Source: Micropterus salmoides (Eukaryota > Chordata > Actinopteri > Centrarchiformes > Centrarchidae). From it: a stretch of DNA of 64,000 nt. Below the pieces are notes generated by a model. The model saw only the letters and a list, made by a program, of their open reading frames with translations, ran no database searches and was not told the DNA's origin. The DNA is taken from NCBI RefSeq assembly GCF_014851395.1, contig NW_024040485.1, forward strand, positions 8,946,384 through 9,010,383, written 5' to 3'. Made by a program: the position numbers and the translations under genes. Shown here in pieces: positions 26,301-41,300 of the stretch (position 1 is its first letter; every line of letters begins with the position of its first letter).

Positions 26301-29300
26301 AAAATGGAGACTAACAATATCTTATGCAACTTGTTGTTGTTTGTGAATTACTCTCTAATCTCGTAATTGCAGTATTTGGCTGCACATCCCCTTGAATGCA
26401 TTCAATTCTCAGTGGAGGTGAACAAAATCTAAACTGTTGCACTCGCATTTTAAGAGCCTTTACAGCGGATACTATATGCCTTGTTGAATGGGCACCGACA
26501 TGACAATTTCCCTTTGGGGAGTCTTTAAGTACTGTTGCATGAATTTGTATAAATATTTGATGTTATGGATTATTTACCAGGTTTATGTTTTAGCTAGTAG
26601 ACTTCTAACAGAGAGTGTCTGGCTTTAACGCATCCCCTACTTTAGCTTTTTTTTATCCATATTTATCATACATTTTCAGGACCTGAGAGAAATTTGTCCT
26701 TTGTATTGTCTTGCCGGGACTTCTCCAAAAGACCAAATGATTGCATTTAATTGGCCCTCTCTGACACTATGATTTGGCAAAACCATCTTGTTAAATCAGG
26801 TATTATTGTTGTCAAATGGATACTATTCTCTGATTGATTAGGGGGAAAAAGCAGCAACTGTTAAAACTGAACAATGCCTTCTGTTTAAAAAGTACTCTGG
26901 GGACGGCGCTTTGAGACTGAATAATGAAGCAAAGCAAAATACTAATTCAAGATGAGCGTCAGGCAACCAAGACAGATGGCCGTCACACAACAAAAATGCT
27001 CTATTACAAATAGGAAAAAGGCGGGCAGAGCCAAAGCAGTTATGTTGTCCAGAGCCTTAGGACCAGTTGGGACGCAGAAGCTCGCTAACAGTCCTCATAC
27101 CTCATATTTACAAGCATTCTTTTCCCTCTTTGTGAAAGCCCAGGGAATTGCAATGGGAAATTAGCACAAATTGTTTTCACTTTAACATTTAATTTGCCTG
27201 CCGTGGTCTGTTGTTGCACACATTTGATAACGTTAGCCCTCAACGGCCTGAGGCTCAGCAGTAGGGTTTCACCTTAGCCAGCATATTGTGCCATACGCTA
27301 TAATAAAACTGTTGTGTGTTCCCCGCAAGGATGCAGTAAATTTAATGAGATGGAGCTGTTGCCCTGTGAAGAACCAGTGGTCCAAACACTATGTGAGACA
27401 ACTTCATCTTTCAGGGCATAGCTGTTATTTCTTCTTAATTTTTCGCAATAAGAGGGGGTCCGAAGAATCCTACAGTAGAGCATTATCACCATAACAACTC
27501 CTGAAATTACCCCAAATACCTGTAGGTGCACTATAAAATAGCCATGTGTGGAACAGCTGTGGCAGCTCCTCAGACTGCTCTCATCCTTCCCTCCCAGGAT
27601 CAGTACTGCCCACTGACAGCTGTATTCCTTACCTACACTGAAGAACATTTACAGTATAAGATGCTGGCTGTAATTGTCTTGTACAAGCAATTTTATGAAT
27701 CGCCACTAAAGCCGGAAATCAAAAAATCTAATCGGTTATAAAGGCTGGTTTTTGCTATTTCTATGACGAATTAGAGGTCTTATAATACACCACAGTGTTT
27801 ATTTGACTTTTCAACAGAAATAAGGGTTGCTTTATGGTATTTGTTGCCAGGTCTTAACCAGGTAATGCATGGTGATCCACAGAAAATCTCCCTTGGTTGC
27901 TGTCCCAGTCACCTAACTCATCCAAACATCTCCAGACTTCACAGCTGATCACATGAATATTTATTTTTGTTCTCCTTGCCTTAAGAGTATACTGTAAGGA
28001 TTCAGTCACTTTTTAATGTTGTACAACTCAAAAATGATTTCATCTCATGTGTTGGACAAAGTTCTCACCGTAACCAGCAGAGAGAGACGTTTTCTGGGTT
28101 TCAGTGCTTGAACGGTTGAAATAAAGGTGAAATTCTTGAACTGAATGGTGGTGGTGGTGAGCTTATTGTACCTGTTCTCTTCCTCCAGGCCACACAGGGC
28201 ATCTGCTGCAGTCCCTCTGCTTCACCAGTATGTCCTTCCTGCTGCTCCACATCATCTATCAGATTACCGTCAACAGCCTCCTGGCAGGAAACACCATCTC
28301 CTCTGACTTCAACTGTGAGTACACTGCAGCCTTTATGGTCAAGGCTGTAAAGGTAGTGAGGTTTGTTGGGTGCCATATAAATCAGAGCGACTCACAGGTC
28401 AAGAATCCGTGAAAATGGTGCAAATTGGGCTTGACTGATGACGTCTCTTTCAGTATTTGCTGTCTGCGAACCTTTTGAAAGACATATATGAAAAGTAAAC
28501 AGACTAATAATGCTACAATCAACCTTTTTAAATTAACATTTTTAACATTGGTTCAATTGTGACAGTTGCAGCCTTAAAAGTCCTTAAAAGTATTGTTTAT
28601 ATATACAGTTTTGCCATATACTTCACTAATCATTATCACTTTGGTTGAGCTTAGGGAGAGATTGTAGTTATTTTGTGTAAAAGTATGTTATATACTATTT
28701 AAACAAGACCACCCTCTTTCCCCAACCTTAACCAAGTGCTATAGGCATACTAAAGCTGGATTTAAACTTAATGCAAAGATGAAGAAAGTCCTAGGGCATA
28801 GGTTTTTATTTGTGGTTCAAAATCCGATTTCTCACGTTTATAGCACTCCAGCAACACTAGATGGATGCGTTGTACGGTAATTGGACTGTATCAATTTTTA
28901 ATTATATTCCCCATAGTAACTGTACCTTTCTTCTTCTACCTTCTTTCATTTATTTTCTGATTACTGCATTCTGAAAACATTCACTCTGAGCACACATGTA
29001 AAGCCAGAACGGTGAGATCTCTACTTGTTGGGCCACATGTTCATGACAGATTGTGTGCACACGTGTGTCCCATCCATCACACAGGCCATTTTGTGTTTAA
29101 ACTCTGACCTGAGCGATTGATGCAGTGTCCCAGAGTTGTATATCAACAGAGAGGTGTCGTTCCTTTTGTCGTTTTTTTTTTACAGCCTGAAAGTTTCCCT
29201 CCAGAAAAACTAAGCGAAGACATGCTCCACTTGTAGGAGTAGGTCAAATATGCTCACTAGTAATGATTCACAATATCCTCACTCTTACTGCATTTTGTCA

Positions 29301-32300
29301 CATGATGAAGATTTATGAATCTAACACATTCCTCAATGTAATTATTGTTTTTGTGCCATATGGAGATGTAGAAAAAGGGAAATTCTTGCTGCAGGTAAAG
29401 CAAACACTAAGCTACTGACTGAGTGTTGGGAAGGTGTTAATAGTTGGCCTTGGGCTTCTCATGAAACTCTGTATCAAACTGTAAAATTTGAATGTGTCTA
29501 GACGGGACAGACTCTGACTTTGTGTTCTGATGGCTTGTTCTTTCTAATGGAAGTAACTTCGCTTTCCAGTGTGGAAGTACAGCCAACTTTGCTCAGAAGT
29601 CTGAACAGACCTTATCGCCTCAGGCAGTAACACACTGAGCTGTTCAGAGAGGGCAGACTAAATATTCACTCAAGGAAATCTTTATTACTGAGGTCTTAAG
29701 GGCTGCAGTTTTTGGCAGACCATAAATTCTATCCATCTACTGGTTCCATCTATCTATCTATCTATTTATCTATCTATCTGTCTGTAGGATTGTAAGACAT
29801 TTATTACCAAAATGGTTCAAAGATATAAAAAATCCTGACAACTTCAAAAGTTAAGTTTGGTGATATAAATGCTCCCACTAACAAGTATTCTTGTTAGCCA
29901 AACCCTATAAATACCTTCTTCATCTGTGCCATAGAGCTTTATTGATGTCCAAATACTAATAAAACGCATCAATGAGCCGCACTGTTGCACTGGGTGACAT
30001 CTTCCTTCATTACCATGAACACACACACTGTTGTTTGGTTTGAGTCAATCCCACATACACCATCCGGGCTGTTGTAAATACTCCGTATTAATTCATAGCT
30101 GAAAATAGTCCTGTAAAACACACTACTCCTGTTTTTTTGACATTCGCTAAAAACGTCAGTGCCAACATGATGAAGATGAAGTATATTGTATATTATGAGT
30201 ATTTTTTAGCCATACTAGCAGCATTGCTCTAGGGATAGTTGTGTTGGTCTATCAGTCAGATCACCACTTTGTTCCAAATTGTTGGATGGATTGCCATGAA
30301 ATTTTGTACATTCATCAGAGGAATCATGCTGACTTTAGTAATCCTCTGACCTTCCCTCAAGTGCCACCATGTTGATGATATTTGTGGTTTTGTGTGAAAT
30401 TTCTCAACTACTACTTGGATGGATTGCCATGAAAAATTCTACACACATTCGTGCACCCCTCAGGATAAACTGTAATAATTCTGGTGATCCTCAGAACAAA
30501 ATTTCCATTTAGGGTTAGCTGTACTTTGTATTTTGTCAACAACAGCATGTTAGCATATAGTCAGTGTGAGCTCTGAGCACCAAGTGCAGTCTCGCAGAGT
30601 ATTCACAAGTAGTCTGGGACCCCAAACACATTGGTTTTGGTATTTTCAAGGGATTTTAAATATCATAGACTTAATAAATGAGAGCATCCAGGAGTTTGTT
30701 TCAGACTTAATATCATAAATATCCATTGACACTTAAGTGAATAACATCTTGAGTCATTATCTGCAACATTTAGCAGCAAAGTGCCTGTGGACTGTATGAG
30801 CACTGGGCTGCTCAGGAATTGCTTTATAGTGAACAGCTGGTGGATCCTGGCTGTCATTTGAAAATTAATGAGGCACAGGGTGGAGAAATGTAACATCACA
30901 CACACAATGAAAAACATCATATGGAGCTAAAGAGATACTAAAGAATGACTTTAAAAAATGGCAGTATTGTGTTGTAAACTAATTTGTCAGCACATGGCTG
31001 ATTATTAAGACACACAATATTTTATATACATATATATTTGAAATGTATGTTGCCCCACTGTGATGATTTGTATACATATTCTTGGGAGTTCTACTTCCTG
31101 AAGTTAAAGCCATCCTATTTTTATTTTTGGGCTACATATGCAACAGGAAGTTAAACATTACTCTTTGTCCCCTTTATTGTCCGCCTACATTCTGAGTAAA
31201 TGCCTTATCTCTGGTTTCTATATCTGGCATTTAACACCCTTTTCCTTTTGGCAGCCAAGGATAAACAAAGAGTCCTCCTTTGCGGTGAGGCGGTTATCCT
31301 CCCTCCAGATAACTTAATATAATTTCCTTTATTCGTCGAAGCCAAATACACCATTAGAGCAGTAAACTGAGTTGAGTATGAATGAGAAAACCTTTCCAAA
31401 AAAGCTACCACCTCCAGCTGTTAGAGCAGGTCAGTTACTGGTCACCAGATGAGCTGGGGCCGGCTTCCTTTTGAGTCATCTGTCATTCCTCTGTGTGGAC
31501 TTGACACTGTGGGAACTGCATTTACAAACATTCACAAACGTTTGTATTAACTCTCAAAGAGCACCAAATGTGGAGCTCACTACACTACAGATAATGTCAA
31601 ATAAATTGTCAGATAGTGACAACTTTTTGGCAGTCATTGTCCTAAGTGGCAGCCACCACCTATCTGGTACGTTAACACAAACCATAAAAAAAAGAATTTG
31701 CAAGTTTGATTCGGTCCATGTCTGATGCTAATGGATTTTTCACCAGCTCATAAGGAGTAAACGGTCTATTTAATTATTCATGGATAGTCTTCATAAAGTC
31801 CCAAAAACAGAATTATTGACCTTTAGTGTCCTCCGTATTCACACATATCCTGTCCACCATTCCCAAAATGTGAGACATTCACTGAATTCCTCCTCTGCTT
31901 GCAGATTGTCCGATTATAGTTGTGATGTGCTGAAATGTTGACGTTGCATATCACCAGTCTCTGCAGAAAAGGGCAACTGCCATTAGGCCCCAGAGATAGA
32001 AGAGAGAGTGCAAAGAAATGCTGTGCTGGGAGGTTAACGGCCCAGCAAGAACAAAGGGTGTTTTATGATGTTCACATAAAGTCTGAGGACAGGTATTTTT
32101 GGTTCTCAGCTGGGGTGGAAATGTGCCTCGCCTCAACGGGCAGAAACTCTCACACTCTTTTCCAGAAGTCTCCCTGCTGAGTTCAGACTGTATTACACAA
32201 TATCCCCCTCCTCATCCTATGTATCTGCCTGGCTTGACTTCACCTCTGGCATTTCTTGTGTTTGATGTAACACACAGGATGGGTTTCCTCTGACACCTCT

Positions 32301-35300
32301 AGGTTCAGTTTGGGCTGGGTGAAGTTAGGTGTTGCAGATGTTTGGACTTGCGAATTACTGAAACAGACTGTGTTTTGCCTGTGGTCACCGGCCTGACATT
32401 TAAAGATTTATATTTGAACATTGAAATGGGGCATTAAATAATCTATGACCTTTATCAACCTCTGTGGGTGATTATTAGGGATTGCAACCTAAGTTGACCT
32501 TATCTCCTCTGCAAGTTTCTGGCATGCCCCTCATGATGTTCACTTATTCATGTTATTTGTCTTAAATGACACAAACTGTAGCTAAGTAGACCAGGTGCCC
32601 AAAAACTGTATAGTGAAATTTATATACCACTGGCTGGTTGGGATTACAGTTACTGACAGTGGTGGTTTTCTGTTTCTGTTGGTTTTGCTTGTGAGAAGCC
32701 CCCTAAATTAACCACTTAAGGACAGAATGATTCTAAAACAAACTCTCAGAAACAGAGCTAATATACCATTGGATTATCAAGTCATATGGCTAACATGTTA
32801 GCAAACTCACTCGACTACTTGGAGTACAATTTCTGGTGTCTTGTTTAGCTCCCACCAACTCCTGTCTTTAGCTTGCTAGCTAAATAATCAGCTTTCCTCA
32901 CCAGCCGCCACCAGGTAGTATTTATTTGCCTTATCTGATATTAGCCACCTATGGTTAATTTGGGGTTGAAGATTAGTGAGACCCTGCAGTGTATGTGTAA
33001 GCCATAAAACCAAAACAATCAGCCTAATAGTAGCCAAATGGTGTTTATAGATGCAGAGTTAGATGTTGATTCTCAGTGGATTCGGGACTACTAACAACCC
33101 TATTATATTACACAGAGTAATTTAAGTGGAGTATAACTTTTTTTTTCCTGTCCTTAAGTGGTGCTATGAATTAAGTGAAACAGAGGAGGCCAAAGTAGAG
33201 AGAAATATTGTTTATTTTCATGATTCATCATTAAGTGAAAATGTATAATTGTGACAATACTTTTCTGAAAATAATTCAAATTTATATGCAGTAAGGATCT
33301 GTGATGACCAAGTGGTACCACTGCTTAAAGACATTGTCATTTGTCACCCAGCTCTAGATGATATATCACAATGCATTGCTGTATAGAATTATAACTGAGT
33401 TGTATTGGTTGTTTTGTCTTTTTAGGTGTTTATTTGTTGCAACACATTTTGGTCAGTCTGAGCAGTATCTGTCCTCTATCACTGAGCAGTTGAAAATGGG
33501 AGTTGATGTGTGGAGGCAGATGGATTCTTCTAGTGTCTCATAGTAACAGCTCAGTTGGAAGAGGATTTTGGGGGAAGTTTTGATGTCTGAGATTATTTCA
33601 GGTATTAGTCATGTGGGTTTGTACTGATAGACTGTTTTATGCACCTTAAATGGAATTCAGAGTCTGTTTCCTGTTTCTAAGTTCCTAATGGTGTTGCAAA
33701 ACCAACCGGATATGTTGAGTCGAGATTCTCAAGTCACAAGCTGATGTTGTGTTTTCTCTGGCTGTAGAACAAAGGCCAGTCAAACTTCGGCACTTCTTCT
33801 CAGTGTACCAGTTGAATACCTGGAAATCTCTCTCTGAGCGCTGGAGTGACATTCAGGAACACTTAAACCTGTCCAAGCTGGGGAAACAAAGCTCACATTA
33901 AATGTTTTTTATGTTTTTTTAAGGGTTTATTAATGGTTTTGTCAAAGGCAGAAAAAGATCAGCAGCTCGTTTACACACTAGATCTTAATTCTTTATATCA
34001 TAGATATAGTGAATAATAAACTGCATTTATTGGTTGTATATATTCTCAATACCGTAATGGAAATCATCCCTTCATACTTGGATGAAACCGCTGCTTGACG
34101 GTCTGTAACACCACCATTTGTTTTTAATAACTATGATATAAAAGTTTTATTAAAGGTGTTGATGTGTATTTTTTTGCAAAACTACATCAGTATGCACTTA
34201 CTGACTTAATGTTTCTGTCCAGGTTCCACGTGGGAGAAAACCATAAGACAAATTGGCTTTGAGAGGTAAGATAATATCATCAGAATGATAAAATATGCCG
34301 TTCTATTTAACCTGTGGGTTAATCTTCTGTTGACTATCTATACATAGTTTATAAAACCCTTGTTGAATTTCTTTCAATTGCCGATTAACCGCTGACAGTC
34401 AGCTAGCAGACTCCAACGGACAGACAGACAGCTCTGGTGTCGATTCAATGATAATTTGTTTATCGCTTATAATCACTTTGGGACCTGGTCTCAATAAACT
34501 TTTCAGTATAAAAGAAATTCATAATCAAAGGAAACTTAAAATACTATACTATGTAATACTACAAATACAAAACCTACTACTACATAAGGGCCAGAACTGC
34601 CATGTTTCTAAAAAATGCTTCTTCCCAATAGGCATCATACTCCTCAGTTTCCAGTGTGCTCTTGTTCTGTGTATAGTCTTAATGACAATAAAGTTATCTT
34701 GAATCTTGAATCAAAATAACCATTAACTGAAAAGTTATATGGCCAACAGTCTAACCTTGACCAGGATCAGAGACTTCTATTACAATTACATAAAACACTA
34801 CTGATAAAGATCAGTACACATAGATCATTACTCTGGATGTCAACATAGTTACTGTCTCTATCAGATAAGCTATACATTTATATTTACAGGTTTTCAATTA
34901 ACAGTAATTCACTCACTTTCCCCAGGTGATCAATACTGTGTAGCCTAGTATTAAATATAAAATATAAAATAACAGCATAACAATTTAAAAATAACACAAA
35001 CTTGCACACCTTTCAACTATATGAATAAATGTATAATTACTGAAAAAATAAAACTCTATATTACAAGATTTAGACATAGTAAACATTTAAAGCTCAAAAT
35101 ATGCTTTTAATGTAACACGCAAGAGACATATGTTACACCTGTCTAATATCAGACATGTGGTTCTCTACCACTGTATTTACAAGTAGCAGGTTGCATTGTC
35201 TGTGCAAAGTGTCCTAAATATAGCAGCCCCACAATAAAATTAAACACCAGTTTTTGCATTTAGCCACACTGGCTCATCATCTGACACTGTTTATAAAGGC

Positions 35301-38300
35301 TCCTAACCTGTCCCTATGTGGATTCTTGATGAATGCTAAACCCAGTTACTTTTGACAATCAGTTGACAGGCTTACTTTTCAAAGCTATTGCTGCTGTGTC
35401 TGTCTCCTCACACCCCCATGACCGTGTTAGATGTGGTTTTCTAAGTACGGGAATGTCCAAACTCAGCCACATCCTTTTTCCAGTACTCAACAGCCCTCGG
35501 TGGATAGTGTACTGTAAGTGGCGGAAGCAGAGCCATAAACATTTTATCCCGCCTGCATTTACCTGTTTGTGTTGAGGATCATGTACAATATATACAATAT
35601 TTATGGCTGTATGTTGTGTGTCTTTTCACCCATACCGATCCTTCAGTTTCCAGAAGGCTGACCTTTTCAAATCCATTATAAATACCAAATATTTATATGG
35701 TTTGGAACATATTTTGCAGGCTCCCTTATTTGTAGTTCTTCACTGATGCCTCATCCCTGCGGCCTGAGGCAGAAAGGACAGGTCTTAGCACTGCTCATAT
35801 AATTCTCCCACATGATAAGCAGGGGAAAGTAGGAGTCATTAAAGTTGCTGGCTTAACCTTGTCTGGCTCTGACAGTTTCCATCTCTTTCATCCATGTGAG
35901 GGTGCACGGAGCTTCACAACAGTAAAGCACATGGAAACAGACGTCGATGATTAGATTAAACTCGCCAACAGCAGCCAAAGGCCCAACTATTTATCTGAGT
36001 GTGCGTTTTCCATCGTGTTGATTAGCACTCTGTTTTCAACTTGTTAAATCTAATAAGCATTATATCCATTCAAGGCCAGAATGACATTGATTTCTGTTTG
36101 AAGTGACCAGTTGCTTTATTACTCGATCAAAACATTTGGTCAGCTTTTTTCTGAAGCCTGCGCCACAGAAGCAACAGTACAGTTTAATTACACTTGGAGC
36201 CCAGCAAGAAATATAAGGAAAACACTTGATGGCCCAACACAGGATGCTGTGTGATTGTTGTAAAACTGAAATAGAAATTGGTTTGGACGATAAAAGTGAG
36301 TTTTAAAGGTTTTGAAACCTGTTAGCCATTTCAAGGACAATTTTTATTTGCTTTAATTGTACATGCAATCATGACACCTCATAAAACTTGTCCTCAGGCA
36401 ACATAGATACATCCCACTGGATCATTTGAAGCCTGACGTTACTGTAGCTGTCATGGCAACACTCGGCTGCCACTGGTTAGCATCCTGTTTGAACAACCCC
36501 ATTTGGTATTTAGTTAGAGGTGAGCCGACTAATCAAATAACAAATGTTACAAACGCTTTGTTTGCTTACGGCGATGTAACCACCAGACAAATCAAACAAG
36601 TCATATTTTCATCAATGGATGAAAAACACACACTGCGCAGACCAGAAAGGGGATGAATGTTATCTGTTTATTTAAATTATTATAATCTGCACACAAGAGA
36701 ATTCACAGGTAACACATTAAATCAGAGAAAATCTGTAGTTTCTTTTCACTTTAGTTTATGCAGTTTAATGAGGAAAAAGAGGGCTTATTGTTCACACTAC
36801 ATTATCATGCACAAAGCAATTTTCAAGGGAGTAAACATGTTTTTCACACTTCAGCCTTTTTGTTTGAATGGAATTTTACTCACTTCATTACATTTAAAAC
36901 CGGCAAGCCTGATTTCATTAAAGAGGGTGGTACTCCATATAAAAGCTGAAGTATTCAACACAACACATATTAAAAGAACAGCTGAGTCATGGAAAAATCC
37001 AGATTCCCATGTATTCATGTGAACAGGTAGTGTTTTCTGAAAGATATAATTGCTGTAATAATATCCAACTCCAGTCTCCATGAACGCAGGTTGTAGGGAA
37101 ATGATGCGTATTGAAATATAGTTTGCTTTTTTAAATGGTCAGAGAGACATGAAAGATTGGGAGAGACAGAGGACATGACATGTGACAAATATCCCAGGTT
37201 CAAACACATGACAGCACAGTTATGTGTGGGCCTTATCCAAGTGAAATAAACGAGCAACCACAAGTCCCTGGATTTCTGTTTCAGATTAGAAATGATCTTC
37301 CATGGACAGTTAAGTTTATTGTACTCTGTCCCATTTTCCATCATTTGGTTCTGATCCCAGCCTGCAAGATTGCTCCAAATCACAATTTTCGGAGATATTG
37401 GGATTCATCCTTACTTACAGGAAACATGCGTCTGCCTTTTGTCAATGTGTATCCTCAGTTTTCTGTTTGTCCTTAGTGTTATTGGTGCAGATGCAGGGAA
37501 CGGCATTCGAGTGTTCATCCCCGACATCGGCATGTTCGTAGCCGGCCTGGCCATCTGGCTGCTGTGTCGCAGTCTGGTCCAGAAGAGGCCGCCTGAGGAC
37601 ATGGCCCAGTACAACGCCGACTTTGAAGCAGAGGAACAAGTGGGTTTCATTTGTGTCAACTTGCAGTGTCCTGAAAACAGTGTCTGACTTTTACTTTCAT
37701 CCATCTATTATTTATCTTCTATCATCTATCCATCTATCCATTTATCATTCTCTCTGTCTATCTATGAATTGATTCATCTGTTGTATAATACATTAATCTG
37801 CATTTAATCTGCCCATTATTTTTTACAATTAATTAATGAAAAAAAGTTGTTTTGTCCAAGCAACATCCAAAACTCAACGATTTTTAATTCATAATGACAT
37901 AAATCAGAGAAAAGCTGCAAATCTTCACAATTTAAGTAGCAGGAAAATGCAAACGTGAAGTATTTCTTCTTGATAAATTAACAATCTCTTAACAATTAAC
38001 AACATGTTTGACGCTTTGAGCCTTTGAAAGCATGCTTTAAGGATTGGCCAAGATGTACATTGTCAATAACATTTCACAAAAACTCTTGTTAAGTATTAAT
38101 TTATGCTTAAACTAAAGTGAAGAAGTAAAACATGTCTTGATCAGAATGTTCTCATAGATATAAAGAGGAAAAGTCTCCACTTGGTTGGAGTAACTTTCTC
38201 CAAACATCTCAGATGCCCACAAATCCCAATGTAAACATCTTTACACAAACTGAGTTCAGATTTCTGGACGAGGAAAGGGACAACTTATTTTTCAGTCTAT

Positions 38301-41300
38301 GAGCTTGTCAAAATTTCCAGACTGTAGTTCAGGTCTCTTGACAGTTCATATTGGTAATGGATGATATATCTGTGTGTTCACTGACATTTAATGCATACAA
38401 ACAAAATGTACCACTTTTGGGAGTCATAATTGCTCAGATTTAATATATAGCTGGCTGAAGTGGCCAGCAGAGTGGACAGTCTTTTCTACTTTGCTCTGTA
38501 ATATCCACATTGAGCTTCATAAACCACAAGAAGCAGAGCAGGAGTTTGTATTGAGAGTTCCCTGTGAGTGCTGATGACTTGGAATACAGCCCCCATCCCC
38601 TGGCAAGTCCTCCCTTCTCTTTATGACTCAGTGCTAATTAAATCCACATTCACTTTCACTTCGACTGTGCTACTCACGCTGGCGCAGATGGCATCGCTCC
38701 CCATTACAGAGAAACACCAGGAATTCATCTGTTGAGCCTGCGTTGTGTTCAGGCTTTTATTTCCTTCAGTGAGCCATCAGAGCTGAAATTGTTGTTTGAT
38801 TCAAAACAGGGTTTGTACCACCTGCTACTTTCTTTGTCCTGTGCCTTATGTGTTATATATATAAATCACAGTGAATGGCTCACTTGTTTTTAATGTCTCT
38901 ATTTTATTGAGCCTGTAGGAAAAGAGGGACATATAGTTGGTTATCCAAGGAAGGGTTAGTGACTGGATGTGATCTCAAGCCAACATGTGCATCCAGAGAA
39001 AAACATCTGCCAAGGGTCACTAATAATGTCTCAAGCTGACCACACAGACCACATATGTGTTTAAATATGCCGTGCTGCATGCTAAAACACACTCCCAGAA
39101 AGCAAGCGCTACCTGTAGGAAGCAGTTTTCAGCACCATGGAGAGCTCGCACCTCCAAACTGCACCATTCATCATTCATAACTGAAATGTAACGTGTCACT
39201 GTAATCCAACCCCGAGGACGAAGAGGAGAAGCTGAGCCTGGATGACAACATCCTGCTAGAGGAGGATTTGGAAGCGGGTTACGAGGCAGAGGAGGACGAG
39301 GAGCTGGACGAGGAGGAAGAGGAGGAGGAGCTGGATGAGGAGGAAGAGGAGGCAAAGGAGAGCACTAAGATGAAAATCCTGCGGCACGTGGCGGAGGTTG
39401 CATCCAAAGTGAAGGAGATTATCGGGAACTTGATCACCACTGCAGGGAAGGTGGTGGTCACCATCTTGTTGGGCATGACAGGTGAGCAGCTTAATGTGCT
39501 GTACTGTGAATCCACATCTTCATCTTTTACCATTACCATCTGAAAATGTAGGTGATTTATTGATTGATTTTCTAACAACCAGACAGGTATAGGTTTCGGT
39601 TCACAAGTCTTTAAATGATCTACTTATTCACAAGCAGAAAAAGCAAACATTATAGTAATGTCTGAAAAACAAACACTTTGATTAGCGTATCTTGTTCATT
39701 CTCTCGTATCATGTTAAACTTCTTGTGGATTTATCTTGCCACCAGTTTTTGGGATGTCCAGAACCACTTCTTAAAATGGTGGTATTATGCTTTTTGGCTT
39801 TTTCCCTCTCCTTTATTGAGTTATATACCTTTTTTGTGCATGTAATAGGTTCTCAAAAATACCGGTGGAAAAACACTGAGCTGCAACAAACACCTCTCCT
39901 CTCCCTTCCAAACACTAGCTACCCTCCAGGCAGTCAATGGACATAAAGTTGTTACTGTGATGTAGAGACAGCACTCAGTTAAAACTTTATGGATGAAATA
40001 TACATTTGTTACAGATTAATAACTCACCACTCTGAAACTCTTGCTACAGTCTATGTTGCTAAGCTGGTCGGCAACATGTAGCCTACAGCTGAATCAAAGC
40101 TGTTTACGGGCTTCTCACTGACCCGCCCTTCTCTGCTTCTGATTGGCTAGTAGTCCTTAACTAGGAACTGCGCATGTGCAACTCCCAAAGATCATTTAGA
40201 GACAAGATGTATCACTTCATAGCTAAAACGAAGTGTTCAACACAGGGTGAAAAGAGGAGCTGCAGCAATGTGCAGTGTGACAAAAAATATGGTGTTTTTT
40301 GAAAGTTAAACCATGTAAACCTGTTCTGGTACAACCCCTAAATAGGATTTTGAACCTGAAAATGAGCATAATACCACCTCTTTAAAGCTGTGGTTTAAAA
40401 AGAAATGTAAGGGTATGTAAGAGTGGACTATATTTTAAATTATAGTTAATGGGCTAAAATATGCAAAACTAGATGGATAACAAACAAATCTGAGTCAAAC
40501 AACATTTGCAAATAATTCTTAGCCGTATATAGATATATATAAGACTTGTGAGGTTTGCCACGTTCATCACAACTGAGTGCCATTGGGTTTAGGCAATTAC
40601 AGGAAAGTTAACATTTCTTAGATTTTAACAATTTACTTGACATCTATACATGTGTATCCTGCAAATATGCAGCTCTATTTGGGACAAAACAAAGTCTGAT
40701 AACGATACAGTATATAATCCTGATCAGATAAGTAAACCACAGTCCTCTGACTTTATATCCACGGCCTTTTTGTTGCAGGCATCATGCTACCCTCGTTAAC
40801 CTCGGCTGTCTACTTCTTCATCTTCCTGTTCCTGTGCACCTGGTGGTCCCTCTGCCGGACCTTCAACACACTCATCTTCAGCTGCATGTGTGTCCTGATG
40901 GCCATCTTTAATGCTGGACACATCATTGTCCTCTACCTCTACCAGTTCCAGTTCTTCCAGGAGGCTATCCCACCAGACGACAGCTACATCAGGTCAGACA
41001 CATGTGGAGTTAATATCTAGAAAAACAAAAACAGAATCCAGTCACTGAAACTGTAAAATGTGCCATATATCTGCTGATTAAAATGCAATAGATTTGGATT
41101 ATTTTCCCTATTAAAAGCTTGTTGTTAGGCCGTTTTGCCTACAGAACGACATGACTCAAACCTACAAACAGCAGTGAGCAATGGCTCAATCTACAGAAAG
41201 TTAAATGTACTGGCATTAGATTTTCCTGTCTGATAAATTGTTGTTCTCTAGTTAAACAGCACACACCCATAGTAATGCCTCTGGTTCCTTAATATTGTGA

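Larger units (their letters stand above)
28315..34222. other. piezo2 intron 3: repeats and two unassigned protein-like frames
   Basis: 5.9 kb. Holds a TATC microsatellite, two interspersed repeats (29845-30125 and 30235-30610) and, near its 3' end, two coding-like stretches on the plus strand described separately. Nothing else recognised. Confidence 0.45.

Noticed and set aside
36657..37022. 121-codon plus-strand frame in intron 4
   Set aside because: No conserved domain, overlapping open frames on both strands, AT-rich composition; most likely chance.
39279..39578. Minus-strand frame ending in a long serine run
   Set aside because: It mirrors the GAG/GAA-rich exon 6; an artefact of composition.
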